Shown: piece after piece, positions 50,439 through 59,785 of the stretch | How positions within the stretch are numbered: position 1 is the stretch's first letter | Layout of the letters: each line of letters starts with the position of its first letter | Source: Virgibacillus sp. NKC19-3 | Lineage (GTDB): Bacteria; Bacillota; Bacilli; Bacillales; Amphibacillaceae | Assembly: GCF_019837165.1 (NCBI RefSeq) | Contig: NZ_JAGYHC010000001.1 | Location: 1 to 64,000, forward strand | DNA length: 64,000 bases | Reading direction: 5' to 3' | Notes under the pieces: model-generated | Told to the model about the DNA's origin: nothing | Database searches by the model: none | Seen by the model: the letters and a program-made list of their open reading frames with translations, nothing else | Translations under genes and position numbers: made by a program

Positions 50439-50581
50439 AAAATACCTCCTTATTATTTTGATTCATTTTACTTATGTATTTACAAGTTAAGGAACCTATC
50501 ACTAGCTATAATAGTTAATCACCGCCTATATATGTTCATCTTATATCACAGATGAGGGATATTCAAGTTATAAAAAGTTCT

Positions 50582-50734
50582 TTAGTGATCATTGTGATCT
50601 GATTGTTCAAGTGCTATTTGCAATAGATGAAAGATAGCTTGTGTACGAGTTCCAAACCCTTTTAAATCTTTAAAGTAATCTACTCGGTCTAAAAGTGTTT
50701 TGGGAAATCTTAATATGACTGATTGTTTATTCAT
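50582..50734 (-). CDS. Ribbon-helix-helix (CopG/Arc-like) protein
   Basis: A 50-residue ORF with a good site, CGAGGTGAAACA, before the ATG at 50734. QSVILRFPKTLLDRVDYF is the ribbon and first helix, and TRTQAIFHLLQIALEQ the second, typical of ribbon-helix-helix DNA-binding proteins. It could be an antitoxin or a small repressor, but no toxin gene is adjacent. It is the last of three small minus-strand ORFs. Confidence 0.75.
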   Translation of the reverse strand: MNKQSVILRFPKTLLDRVDYFKDLKGFGTRTQAIFHLLQIALEQSDHNDH

Positions 50735-50783
50735 TGTTTCACCTCGATCGTATACAAACTCACTATTTGTGCGAATTTATTTT

Positions 50784-50903
50784 TTATTTTTCTATTTCAA
50801 TACAACGCTTTCTTAATTCCGTTTTTAATAGCTCAATAAATTCAAAGTCCAATTCCAAAGATTTGGCTTCAAAATATGCTTCTATTAATAGCTCATTAGA
50901 TAT
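50784..50903 (-). pseudogene. Sda-like sporulation kinase inhibitor ORF lacking a normal start
   Basis: Read on the minus strand this frame gives ISNELLIEAYFEAKSLEL followed by a FEFIELLKTELRKR segment. That is close to the two-helix Sda protein of B. subtilis (LSDELLIESYFKAT and RDFIELIENEIKRRS, from memory), which blocks sporulation kinases when replication is disturbed. There is no ATG, GTG or TTG in frame; an in-frame TAA lies seven codons before the GAG of NELL. Either the start was lost or a rare start (ATA) is used. Confidence 0.6.
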
Positions 50904-50987
50904 TATGTTAAATTAACACACAACCTTTCTTTTTATTTTTTCAATAAAAGTAAGTTGTATAGACAATGTTGGCAACGATTGTGCCAT

Positions 50988-51140
50988 TCATCTATTGTTT
51001 TTTCGAATAGCTTTTGAAAGAGCCTCACCAACAGTATTAACAGTAGTTGTTTGCTTTGTTTTATTTTGGAAAGGTTCACTGTGATAAATTACTCCATTCT
51101 TGCGCCCTCCTACGTTTAAAGGTTTTTAAATTAATTCCAT
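50988..51140 (-). pseudogene. Small ORF with an in-frame stop after four codons
   Basis: AAGGAGGTCATAA precedes ATG at 51140, which reads MELI and then TAA (51126-51128). The same frame continues for 45 codons (KPLNVGGRKNGVIYH, SEPFQNKTKQTTTVNTVGEA, LSKAIRKNNR) to TGA. The composition looks protein-like. I do not recognise the family. It is either a recent nonsense mutant or a leader peptide with a decayed gene behind it. Confidence 0.55.
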
Positions 51141-51559
51141 TTATGACCTCCTTACAGAAGCGCATCCAGTATAAACCTTCGAGTGTACTTGTAAGCAAGA
51201 GATTTTTGATTGATTTTGTGTAAAAAGTTTAATAAAATGATATACAAAAGATATCTGTGGTGTTATAATAAGGATAACTAAAAAATGATGATACCATACT
51301 TTTGAAGGCTGGATGCGTCATTTTTAAAGTAACAAAATATGGATGACATGATTTCGGGAATGCGATGCTTGTTTTTTGGTCAATTCATAGCCATCGATCT
51401 CTTCTGGTTGAGATTTATGCACCCCCATTTCAGGTCAAGTTTTGTTGCTCTTATGTTTCATTTAAATTATATAGGGCTTGCTGAATACTTTTTATGAAGA
51501 GTTTCGTATTCAGCAGCCTCTATATAAATTCCGAAAGTTACGTTAAAACAATCCGTATG
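51141..51559. other. Gap between small-ORF cluster and amidase
   Basis: AT-rich, 419 bases. GCTGAATAC (near 51479) and GTATTCAGC (near 51510) form a hairpin just after the amidase gene on the minus strand and may terminate it, though no T-run is clear. No gene is supported. Confidence 0.45.
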
Positions 51560-52444
51560 TTATTGATTCAGGTATAAGTGGAGCCCGTCAAGAACACCTT
51601 TAGCTATGTTGTTTTGGTATTCCTTGGTTTTGATAGCTGATAGATCACTAGGATTTGTTATAAAACCTAATTCTAGTAATACACTAGGCGCATTACTTTC
51701 TCGAAGGACATAAAGATCGCTTTGTTTAATGCCACGACTTGCAAGAGGCGTGTTTTGTTCTAATGACGATTGCATTGCATTTGCTAAAGCATCGCTTTTG
51801 GCGCCTGAGTAATAATGTGTTTCTACACCATTTACATCCATAACAGGATGAGAATTAAAATGTAAACTAATAAAAGCATGTGTATTATATGAATTACTTA
51901 TGTACACCCGATTTGGTAAAGAAACAAAGTAATCACTATTTCTTGTCAAAATTACATTCGCTCCTGATTCCTGGAGAATGCTTACTATTTCATCGACTGT
52001 ACTCATAATAATATCTTTCTCAAATTTTCCATTAACAGCCTCTGCACCAGGGTCTGAGCCACCGTGTCCAGGGTCAATAACAATATTATAACCTTCTAAT
52101 GATTGATTATCCTCTTTTTGATGCTCCAAGACGTTGTCTGTTTTGCTATTTTGTTCTGAACCTTTGGATATAGATGCTTTATTTAAATAGTGTAAAGCAA
52201 CCCATGCCTCCTTTCCATCATAATAGGTCTGAGCCCAACCAAAGGATTCCTGTAAGACATTGATTTGATCGCCACTTTGTAATTCACCTATTACTGGTGC
52301 ATTTAGGGATGGAGATGATCTTACATTTAAGTTTGAGTTAGATGTTCCAACCTCATATATTTCCCCATTATCAGCGTCAATCGTCGGAATAATGAAGAGA
52401 AATGAAATGGTTGCTATGATTATACTCGAAAATAAAACTCTCAC
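51560..52444 (-). CDS. N-acetylmuramoyl-L-alanine amidase with SH3 domain
   Basis: A 294-residue secreted wall hydrolase that cleaves the MurNAc-L-Ala bond. A signal peptide covers about residues 1-25. A bacterial SH3 domain follows at about 28-90 (SNLNVRSSPSLNAPVIGEL). Amidase_3 occupies about 115-290: zinc ligands in IDPGHGGSDPGA and LHFNSHPV, catalytic Glu in VLLELGFITNPSD. It starts at GTG 52444 with a weak upstream site. It sits two genes from the surface protein/sortase pair. Confidence 0.93.
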   Translation of the reverse strand: MRVLFSSIIIATISFLFIIPTIDADNGEIYEVGTSNSNLNVRSSPSLNAPVIGELQSGDQINVLQESFGWAQTYYDGKEAWVALHYLNKASISKGSEQNSKTDNVLEHQKEDNQSLEGYNIVIDPGHGGSDPGAEAVNGKFEKDIIMSTVDEIVSILQESGANVILTRNSDYFVSLPNRVYISNSYNTHAFISLHFNSHPVMDVNGVETHYYSGAKSDALANAMQSSLEQNTPLASRGIKQSDLYVLRESNAPSVLLELGFITNPSDLSAIKTKEYQNNIAKGVLDGLHLYLNQ

Positions 52445-53325
52445 AATTTCTCACTCTTTTCCGTATAAAATTATTGGTGAGTACTCACGAAAAACGGGTA
52501 GTACCACGAGCTTTATCCAATCTTTCCTCCCTCCAAGTATATTTAATTTCAATTCTTGCGACTTTCTTGTTGACTATGAACATATGACAAGATTTTCCGG
52601 TTATATATTGTTCTGATTTCAAGTAATTCTCATTTCGCACAAGGAAGTAATAACTATTCCTCTTTCACATTACACTCTAGGTCTGGATGGAATCATCTTC
52701 GTATTGTATGTCTTCCGATTTTCTTAACGCATATGTCGATTTAACACGCTCCATTTCTATCTTGTTATCTATTTACAAATAAAACAAATATATTAAAATT
52801 CCCTACTGTTTTTAATAGTGGGTTTTTGTCTTATTTTGGTATGTTTTGGAGTGATTTTAAATAAAGTAGTTTTAATTAATTGTAATTACTATTATATTCC
52901 ATTTCAATAGTTTTACGTAAAATGAATAAAATGACTGTATTTTTTGACCGGTCATAGGTATAAATTATTATTTCATTTAAATTATTTGAATATATTTGAT
53001 TCAATGGACCTATTTTATTCTAGTTACTTTTGAGTTTTTACATGTTTATTCCAGCAATTTTTAAAATGTTACAAAAACCGCAATATTTGCTATACCTTGA
53101 CAAAATTATGACAGATCATATATGCTACAATTGATAAATACATAATTTCCATATTTTACCTAGATAGGAGGGACTCAACTTTTAATTAATTTAATTTTTA
53201 AGGGGGTGTTAAATGGTCAAATAACAAGGTGTCAATAAATTCATAGGGAGGAGTGATCTAACTAAAAAAGTGTAAGTTAACGTAGCATTTTTCACATAGC
53301 ATTTACATTTTTAGGGAGGTAAGGC
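52445..53325. other. Long AT-rich intergenic region before the surface-protein gene
   Basis: Some 880 bases. A small hairpin CCCTACT / AGTGGG with T-run at about 52801-52830 could be a terminator. No gene longer than about 30 codons has a ribosome site. The last 230 bases are the leader of the surface-protein gene. Confidence 0.5.
53098..53126 (+). promoter_or_regulatory. Promoter of the surface-protein gene
   Basis: TTGACA (53098-53103), a 17-base spacer and TATGCT (53121-53126). It leaves an untranslated leader of about 190 bases containing three SD-like sites (53166, 53199 and 53247) and a three-codon ORF, ATGGTCAAATAA at 53213. Confidence 0.7.
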
Positions 53326-56300
53326 ATGTATAGTTATCTAAAAAGTCAAAGTAGTTATTATGCTAAAATTCTGCTCATCCTTATGTTAATCAGTTCACTG
53401 CTTATAAATGGGTTGATCGCAGAAAGGGTATCAGCAGAAGAAATTATTCAAGAAGATGGAACGGGTTCTTATATTAATCCGGATGATAATCCAATTGAAT
53501 ATGAGGATTCCATCATTTCTAAAGAAGCTACGTATTCCGGGGATCCAGGGGAATACTTTATTGACTTAACTATTGAAGGGAAAGAAAAAGAACAAACAGA
53601 AACTACGGATATTGTTCTTGCCTATGATAACTCCAATAGTATGAGTGAGAATAATAGAGATAGTATTGCTCACGAGGCGACGTCCTCCTTCGTAACGGAT
53701 TTGTTGGATTCAAGTAGTAACGATAATGGAAATACGCAGATGGCATTAGTGACGTTTGGTTCGGATGTATTTGATGGTAGAGTTAATAGGCCTTATGACG
53801 AGGTACCTGAGATTCTTTTCCCAATTTATACAGAAGATCTATCCTATAAAGAATTGACTACTAATTCAGAAGATATTATTAGTCAATTACCTATGGATAC
53901 GCCAGCGGATAGGGATCCAGGGGATGGAAACCTTACAAACAATGGAGGAACATATACACAAGCAGCATTAGAGGAAGCGGAAGCTATTCTAGCAGAGAGT
54001 ACAGCGGATAATAAATATATCTTTACGATTACAGACGGTGTTCCAGTCTTTAGTGAGAACCCAGATGGAGATATAGTAGGTGCAGCAGATTTATATGAAC
54101 CTGGCTTTGAATTTAGTTTTTACTATGATTACAACGGATCGGAAAGAACACACGGCCAGGATACAATTGAAGAAGCTGAAAGAATCCAATCTCAGAATAG
54201 TGATTTTGACTTGTATTCCATAGGTATTGAAACCTCGGAAGATTATGGTGCAAGTGAGGAAGAAGCGATTGAAGTATTGGAGGGGATTTCCTCTTCGCCA
54301 GATCAACATTATGAGGCTTCTGATGTAGAAGAAATCGCTGATATGTTACGAAATTTATCTTCTCCGGTTGTTAATAGTATTAATAATGGTGTTGTTACGG
54401 ACCCAATGGGAGAATTATTTAATTTACAAGTAAGTGACAACGAATTTACGGAAGCAAGTGATGAAACGTTATCGGATGGAGACTACTACGTAACTGGAGA
54501 AATTGACGGTGAGTCTGATCAACAACTAATAGAGACAGTTAATGCTAATGTAGTAGATTCTGATTTATCCGATCAGACGATTCAAGTAGAAGGGTTGAAT
54601 TTGGGTGAAGGTGAACAGGTAAACGTAAGGTATAAAGTCCAGCTTGACACGGGACATGAAGACTATTCTGCTGATACCTATTTCCCAATGAATGAAAGAA
54701 CAACATTACAACCAGAAGGAGATGACGCAGATACACTAAGGGATTTCCCGATACCTGAAGCATTATTGTATGAAGCAGCACCGGTTACAGTGGAACACGT
54801 AGATGAAGAAGGAAACGAACTCGCGCCATCAGAGGATCTAACAGGAAGCATTGATGCTCCGTATGAATCGCAACCAGAAGAGATAGATGGCTATGAATTG
54901 ACCGAAACACCAGAGAACGCAACAGGCGAATTCACAGAAGAGCCACAGACAGTAACGTATGTGTATGCGCCGATAGAAGAAGATGAAGCAGCACCGGTTA
55001 CGGTAGAACACGTAGATGAAGAAGGAAATGAACTCGCACCATCAGAGGATCTAACAGGAAGCATTGATGCTCCGTATGAATCGCAACCAGAAGAGGTAGA
55101 TGGCTATGAATTGACCGAAACACCAGAGAACGCAACAGGCGAATTCACAGAAGAGCCACAGACAGTAACGTATGTGTATGCGCCGATAGAAGAAGATGAA
55201 GCAGCACCGGTTACAGTGGAACACGTAGATGAAGAAGGAAACGAACTCGCGCCATCAGAGGATCTAACAGGAAGCATTGATGCTCCGTATGAATCGCAAC
55301 CAGAAGAGATAGATGGCTATGAATTGACCGAAACACCAGAGAACGCAACAGGCGAATTCACAGAAGAGCCAAAGACGGTAACGTATGTGTATGCGCCGAT
55401 AGAAGAAGATGAAGCAGCACCGGTTACAGTGGAACACGTAGATGAAGAAGGAAACGAACTCGCGCCATCAGAGGATCTAACAGGAAGCATTGATGCTCCG
55501 TATGAATCGCAACCAGAAGAGATAGATGGCTATGAATTGACCGAAACACCAGAGAACGCAACAGGCGAATTCACAGAAGAGCCACAGACAGTAACGTATG
55601 TGTATGCGCCGATAGAAGAAGATGAAGCAGCACCGGTTACGGTAGAACACGTAGATGAAGAAGGAAATGAACTCGCACCATCAGAGGATCTAACAGGAAG
55701 CATTGATGCTCCGTATGAATCGCAACCAGAAGAGATAGATGGCTATGAATTGACCGAAACACCAGAGAACGCAACAGGCGAATTCACAGAAGAGCCACAG
55801 ACAGTAACGTATGTGTATGCGCCGATAGAAGAAGATGAAGCAGCACCGGTTACGGTAGAACACGTAGATGAAGAAGGAAATGAACTCGCACCATCAGAGG
55901 ATCTAACAGGAAGCATTGATGCTCCGTATGAATCGCAACCAGAAGAGGTAGATGGCTATGAATTGACCGAAACACCAGAGAACGCAACAGGCGAATTCAC
56001 AGAAGAACCGCAGACAGTAACCTATGTGTATGCTCCGGTTGAGGACCCCGCCTTCAATGGTGTTGTGTTTGTTGAACATGTTGATCAAGAGGGAAATTTA
56101 CTTGTTAGCACGGAGTCAATTACTGGTCCAACAGAAAGTCCATATGAAACTACATCTGAAGAGATAGATGGCTATGAACTAGTTGAAACACCAGAGAATG
56201 CAACAGGTGAATTTACAAATGATCCACAGACAGTAACCTATGTATATGCACCGGTCGAGGAAACGGGTTCTCCAGTAAACGTAGAACATGTGGATGAAGA

Positions 56301-58131
56301 AGGAAATGAGTTAATTTTACCCGAAGAAGTAACTGGAAATGTAGGGGATCCATATGAGACACAACCTGCAAATATTGGAGGATATGAATTAGTTGAAACG
56401 CCAGAAAACGCAACTGGCGAGTTTGGCGAAGACCCGCAAACGGTAACGTATGTATATACACCAGTTGAAGGTGAGCCACAGGGGACGGTTGTTACTGAAT
56501 ATGTAGATGAAGATGGTAATCCTCTTGTGAGTAGAGATACTGTATCTGGATTAGTAGAGGATCCGTATGAGACGCAACCAGAATATATCGATGGCTATGA
56601 ATTAGTAGAAACGCCAGAAAATGCAACAGGTGATTTTACAGAAGAGCTGCAAACGGTAACGTATATATATGCGCCTGTTGAACAGCCATCAGCGGATAGT
56701 GCTATAGCAATTCAGCATGTAGATGAAGATGGTAATCTAATTGCAAATCCTGATACTATGGCTGGCCCAGCAGGGGAACCATATGAAACCACGCCTGCAG
56801 CAATTGATGGTTATGAATTAATCGAAACACCAGCAAACGCAACAGGCGAATTTACAGAGGAGCCACAAACGGTAACGTATGTATATGCGCCAGTAGAAGA
56901 AGATGAGTCAGCACCAGTTACAGTGGAATATGTCGATGAGGAAGGAAATCCAATCGCAGATTCAGCAGAGTTAACTGGAGATGTTGAAGAGCCCTATGAA
57001 ACCGATCCGGTAAACGTAGATGGTTATGAATTAATCGAAACACCAGCAAACGCAACAGGCGAATTTACAGAGGAGCCACAAACGGTAACGTATGTATATG
57101 CGCCAGTAGAAGAAGATGAGTCAGCACCAGTTACAGTGGAATATGTCGATGAGGAAGGAAATCCAATCGCAGATTCAGCAGAGTTAACTGGAGATGTTGA
57201 AGAGCCCTATGAAACCGATCCGGTAAACGTAGATGGTTATGAATTAATCGAAACACCAGCAAACGCAACAGGCGAATTTACAGAGGAGCCACAAACGGTA
57301 ACGTATGTATATGCGCCAGTAGAAGAAGATGAGTCAGCACCAGTTACAGTGGAATATGTCGATGAGGAAGGAAATCCAATCGCAGATTCAGCAGAGTTAA
57401 CTGGAGATGTTGAAGAGCCCTATGAAACCGATCCGGTAAACGTAGATGGCTATGAACTAGTTGAAACACCAGCAAACGCAACAGGCGAATTTACAGAGGA
57501 GCCACAAACGGTAACGTATGTATATGCGCCAGTAGAAGAAGATGAGTCAGCACCAGTTACAGTGGAATATGTCGATGAGGAAGGAAATCCAATCGCAGAT
57601 TCAGCAGAGTTAACTGGAGATGTTGAAGAGCCCTATGAAACCGATCCGGTAAACGTAGATGGCTATGAACTAGTTGAAACACCAGCAAACGCAACAGGCG
57701 AATTTACAGAGGAGCCACAAACGGTAACGTATGTATATGCGCCAGTAGATGAAGACGAGTCAGCACCAGTTACAGTGGAATATGTCGATGAGGAAGGAAA
57801 TCCAATCGCAGATTCAGCAGAGTTGACTGGAGACGTTGGCGACCTCTATGGATCAATACCAAAAGATGTAGATGGTTATAAATTAGTTGAAACACCGGAA
57901 AATGCAGGCGGTGTGTTTGGAGAGGATGCACAGACGGTAACGTATGTGTATGAAAAAACGGAATCACTAGAAAGTCCTGTGACTAATCCAGATAGTGGTA
58001 ATACTGATTCAGGGCAAACACTTCCGGACACTTCAACGAATATATATAATTTACTATTCATTGGTTTGTCATTATTGGCTCTTGGTACAATGTTAATGAT
58101 GATTTATCAAAGAAAACAGAAACAATCTTAG
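53326..58131 (+). CDS. LPDTS-anchored surface protein: vWA domain + 15 MucBP-like repeats
   Basis: A 1601-residue wall-anchored adhesin candidate. A signal peptide covers about residues 1-37. A von Willebrand A domain (about 90-350) has the metal-ion site DNSNS at 101-105. A linker domain follows to about 484. Fifteen MucBP-like repeats of about 71 residues (about 485-1546) each hold YVDEEGN, a DGYEL and a QTVTYVYAP motif. The C-terminal signal is LPDTS (1566-1570), a hydrophobic helix and KQKQS. LPDTS is the class D sortase motif. The product is very acidic. The repeats are written in near-identical 213-bp DNA units. GGGAGGTAAGGC precedes the ATG. Confidence 0.93.
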   Translation: MYSYLKSQSSYYAKILLILMLISSLLINGLIAERVSAEEIIQEDGTGSYINPDDNPIEYEDSIISKEATYSGDPGEYFIDLTIEGKEKEQTETTDIVLAYDNSNSMSENNRDSIAHEATSSFVTDLLDSSSNDNGNTQMALVTFGSDVFDGRVNRPYDEVPEILFPIYTEDLSYKELTTNSEDIISQLPMDTPADRDPGDGNLTNNGGTYTQAALEEAEAILAESTADNKYIFTITDGVPVFSENPDGDIVGAADLYEPGFEFSFYYDYNGSERTHGQDTIEEAERIQSQNSDFDLYSIGIETSEDYGASEEEAIEVLEGISSSPDQHYEASDVEEIADMLRNLSSPVVNSINNGVVTDPMGELFNLQVSDNEFTEASDETLSDGDYYVTGEIDGESDQQLIETVNANVVDSDLSDQTIQVEGLNLGEGEQVNVRYKVQLDTGHEDYSADTYFPMNERTTLQPEGDDADTLRDFPIPEALLYEAAPVTVEHVDEEGNELAPSEDLTGSIDAPYESQPEEIDGYELTETPENATGEFTEEPQTVTYVYAPIEEDEAAPVTVEHVDEEGNELAPSEDLTGSIDAPYESQPEEVDGYELTETPENATGEFTEEPQTVTYVYAPIEEDEAAPVTVEHVDEEGNELAPSEDLTGSIDAPYESQPEEIDGYELTETPENATGEFTEEPKTVTYVYAPIEEDEAAPVTVEHVDEEGNELAPSEDLTGSIDAPYESQPEEIDGYELTETPENATGEFTEEPQTVTYVYAPIEEDEAAPVTVEHVDEEGNELAPSEDLTGSIDAPYESQPEEIDGYELTETPENATGEFTEEPQTVTYVYAPIEEDEAAPVTVEHVDEEGNELAPSEDLTGSIDAPYESQPEEVDGYELTETPENATGEFTEEPQTVTYVYAPVEDPAFNGVVFVEHVDQEGNLLVSTESITGPTESPYETTSEEIDGYELVETPENATGEFTNDPQTVTYVYAPVEETGSPVNVEHVDEEGNELILPEEVTGNVGDPYETQPANIGGYELVETPENATGEFGEDPQTVTYVYTPVEGEPQGTVVTEYVDEDGNPLVSRDTVSGLVEDPYETQPEYIDGYELVETPENATGDFTEELQTVTYIYAPVEQPSADSAIAIQHVDEDGNLIANPDTMAGPAGEPYETTPAAIDGYELIETPANATGEFTEEPQTVTYVYAPVEEDESAPVTVEYVDEEGNPIADSAELTGDVEEPYETDPVNVDGYELIETPANATGEFTEEPQTVTYVYAPVEEDESAPVTVEYVDEEGNPIADSAELTGDVEEPYETDPVNVDGYELIETPANATGEFTEEPQTVTYVYAPVEEDESAPVTVEYVDEEGNPIADSAELTGDVEEPYETDPVNVDGYELVETPANATGEFTEEPQTVTYVYAPVEEDESAPVTVEYVDEEGNPIADSAELTGDVEEPYETDPVNVDGYELVETPANATGEFTEEPQTVTYVYAPVDEDESAPVTVEYVDEEGNPIADSAELTGDVGDLYGSIPKDVDGYKLVETPENAGGVFGEDAQTVTYVYEKTESLESPVTNPDSGNTDSGQTLPDTSTNIYNLLFIGLSLLALGTMLMMIYQRKQKQS
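54778..56055 (+). repeat. 213-bp tandem repeats, block A (six copies)
   Basis: Six copies start at 54778, 54991, 55204, 55417, 55630 and 55843, exactly 213 bases apart and nearly identical at the DNA level. Each encodes one 71-residue MucBP-like unit of the VEHVDEEGNELAPSEDL type. Confidence 0.95.
56911..57960 (+). repeat. 213-bp tandem repeats, block B (five copies)
   Basis: Five copies start at 56911, 57124, 57337, 57550 and 57763. The first four are nearly identical, the last diverges in its second half. Each encodes a VEYVDEEGNPIADSAEL-type unit. Four more diverged units lie between blocks A and B (56056-56910). Confidence 0.93.
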
Positions 58132-58178
58132 TTTGATCCTCTTAAGAGAGGAGTGTTCCCTCCTTTTTATAAATATAA

Positions 58179-58215
58179 AAGAGTATTAACCAAATAAGGT
58201 TAATACTCTTCTTTC
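58179..58215. terminator. Terminator between the surface-protein gene and the sortase gene
   Basis: A perfect 13-bp stem AAGAGTATTAACC (58179-58191) / GGTTAATACTCTT (58198-58210) with flanking A and T runs. It can stop both convergent genes. A weaker hairpin, GAGGAGTGTTCCCTCC followed by TTTTT, precedes it at about 58148-58168. Confidence 0.88.
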
Positions 58216-58287
58216 ATCACAGTACAACTGGCTGTAAGACCTCCACTTCAAGAATAGAGGAAATGTTTACGCTCTCAGTTATATAAT

Positions 58288-58893
58288 TTAGTTTGCACTC
58301 TCTTCGTTTATCGGATATGCATAGGTAACAAAGCGCTCAGGGGCGCTGCCAACATAATGAAAAGGATAACAAGTGGTCACTACAAGAACTTCCTCTCCCA
58401 TTTCTCTAATGACCGAAGTATCATCTTCAGGTACAATTTCTGTTTCCCTAATCTCGTAAGTATAGGTGCCATAAGGCATATTGACAGTAAATTCATCCCC
58501 AATTTCAAGATTACCAAATTCACGAAAAACGGTGTCGCGATGTCCGGATAATACTATTTGTTCCCCTTGTCCAGGAAAAACGGAATTATTTAAATGACCA
58601 ACGCCTTTATCGAGGGAATCAGGGTCTGTTCCAGAAACGACCGGTAACGTTTTGTCTAATTTAGGTATTTCAAGTGTTGCGAATGATTCACCTTTATTCG
58701 TTTTAAAATTATCGGAAGCCTCTTCTTCGCTACTATTTTCTATATGGTTTTCCTTTTCATCATCCATATTAATTCTTTGGTTTGCTTCCGTTAGCGCGTG
58801 TTTTTCATTATTTTCCATTTTATAAAATTGATAGCTAAATATACCAATGAGTATTATTCCTACAAGTATTAAAATCTTGCCAATTGATTTCAT
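58288..58893 (-). CDS. Class D sortase
   Basis: A 201-residue sortase. An N-terminal membrane anchor (about 5-24) is followed by a charged linker and the catalytic beta-barrel. The catalytic His is in VLSGHRDTVF, the Cys in VVTTCYPF and the Arg in APERFVTYAYP. Class D enzymes use LPDTS-type signals, exactly what the convergent surface protein carries, so the two form a substrate-enzyme pair. AAAGGAGATAATAA precedes the ATG. Confidence 0.95.
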   Translation of the reverse strand: MKSIGKILILVGIILIGIFSYQFYKMENNEKHALTEANQRINMDDEKENHIENSSEEEASDNFKTNKGESFATLEIPKLDKTLPVVSGTDPDSLDKGVGHLNNSVFPGQGEQIVLSGHRDTVFREFGNLEIGDEFTVNMPYGTYTYEIRETEIVPEDDTSVIREMGEEVLVVTTCYPFHYVGSAPERFVTYAYPINEESAN

Positions 58894-59341
58894 TTATTAT
58901 CTCCTTTTCAAGTAGGATGAGTAAACAAGCATATATAAGTTACTACTAAATAATAGCAAAATTATGGAAAGTTTATATTAAGATTACCATATTTGAAATC
59001 ATATTCATATATTATATCCCATTTTCGCAGATTTAAAATATTGTCTATATATAAACTGTAGCATTGCATCACCGTGTAGATCGTATATCAGATGAAATTG
59101 AACAAGCAATCAAATCGTATATATGGTATGCGTTGAGGATGAAAGTCTTCTTTAAAAATGAAGGAAATCTGTACCGGTAGTATACCAGTTACTGGTCTTT
59201 AGTACTACGCCTTTCTGCCATGAACCTTGAGTTTGTCATACCTGCTGGTGTATTCATTTCTATGGGTAAAGATGTATTACGATTAAACCAGCCTTTGTTC
59301 ATGAATGTAATATCGAAGTAAAAGCTGAGAAAAAATAACTG
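58894..59341. other. Gap between sortase and gntR with possible decayed coding sequence
   Basis: On the plus strand two stretches read like protein without a start: HHRVDRISDEIEQAIKSYIW (near 59066-59128) and EFVIPAGVFISMGKD (near 59229-59275), in different frames with stops between. I do not recognise either. They may be remnants of a lost gene; no intact gene is seen. Confidence 0.35.
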
Positions 59342-59398
59342 TTTACATTAAAGCATTATTATAGTATAGTTGATTACACGACTAATCAACTAATCAAC
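59342..59398 (+). promoter_or_regulatory. Promoter and operator of the gntR-ABC operon
   Basis: TTTACA (59342-59347), a 17-base spacer and TATAGT (59365-59370). GTTGATTA (59369-59376) and TAATCAAC (59383-59390) form a perfect inverted repeat, and a second TAATCAAC follows directly (59391-59398). This is positioned for autorepression by the GntR protein. Confidence 0.8.
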
Positions 59399-59416
59399 CT
59401 TAGGGAGGGTCATTAT

Positions 59417-59785
59417 GTGAGGGCTGTTTTAGATGACTCAAGGCCCATCTTCCAACAAATATCTGAAATGATAGCCGATGATATTGTTGAAGGGGAGTTA
59501 CAAGAAGGGGACCAAATTCCATCTACTACGGAAATTTCGAAATTTTACCAAGTCAATCGTGCGACAGTGCAAAAAGGATTATCGATGCTCATTGATGCAG
59601 GTTATGCTTATAAACAGCGCGGTGTTGGGGTTTTTGTAGCCAGAGGGGCAAAAAGCCAGTTGTTGGAGAAACGTAAAGAAGACTTCCAGATTCAATATAT
59701 ACAACCAATGCTGGAAGAAGCAAAACGACTTCAAATGACAAAGGATGAAGTTATTCAATTCATTAGGAGGGACAATGATGTTTAA
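59417..59785 (+). CDS. GntR-family regulator, YtrA subfamily
   Basis: A 122-residue repressor with the N-terminal winged helix (PIFQQISEMIADDIVEGEL, PSTTEISKFYQVNRATVQKGL, GVGVFVARGA) and only a short C-terminal helical tail, as in YtrA-type regulators of ABC operons. It starts at GTG 59417 after AGGGAGGGTCATTAT. It overlaps the ABC ATPase gene by eight bases. Confidence 0.93.
   Translation: MRAVLDDSRPIFQQISEMIADDIVEGELQEGDQIPSTTEISKFYQVNRATVQKGLSMLIDAGYAYKQRGVGVFVARGAKSQLLEKRKEDFQIQYIQPMLEEAKRLQMTKDEVIQFIRRDNDV

Noticed and set aside
50582-51140. Toxin-antitoxin system built on the ribbon-helix-helix protein
   Set aside because: No toxin-like ORF is adjacent; the neighbouring small frames are Sda-like or broken.
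51470-51520. Insertion-sequence end (GGCTTGCTGAATAC with its inverted copy)
   Set aside because: Only a short hairpin is present, with no transposase, target duplication or second end.
52392-52616. 74-codon plus-strand ORF overlapping the amidase start
   Set aside because: It has no ribosome site, starts inside the amidase gene on the other strand and has no recognisable features.
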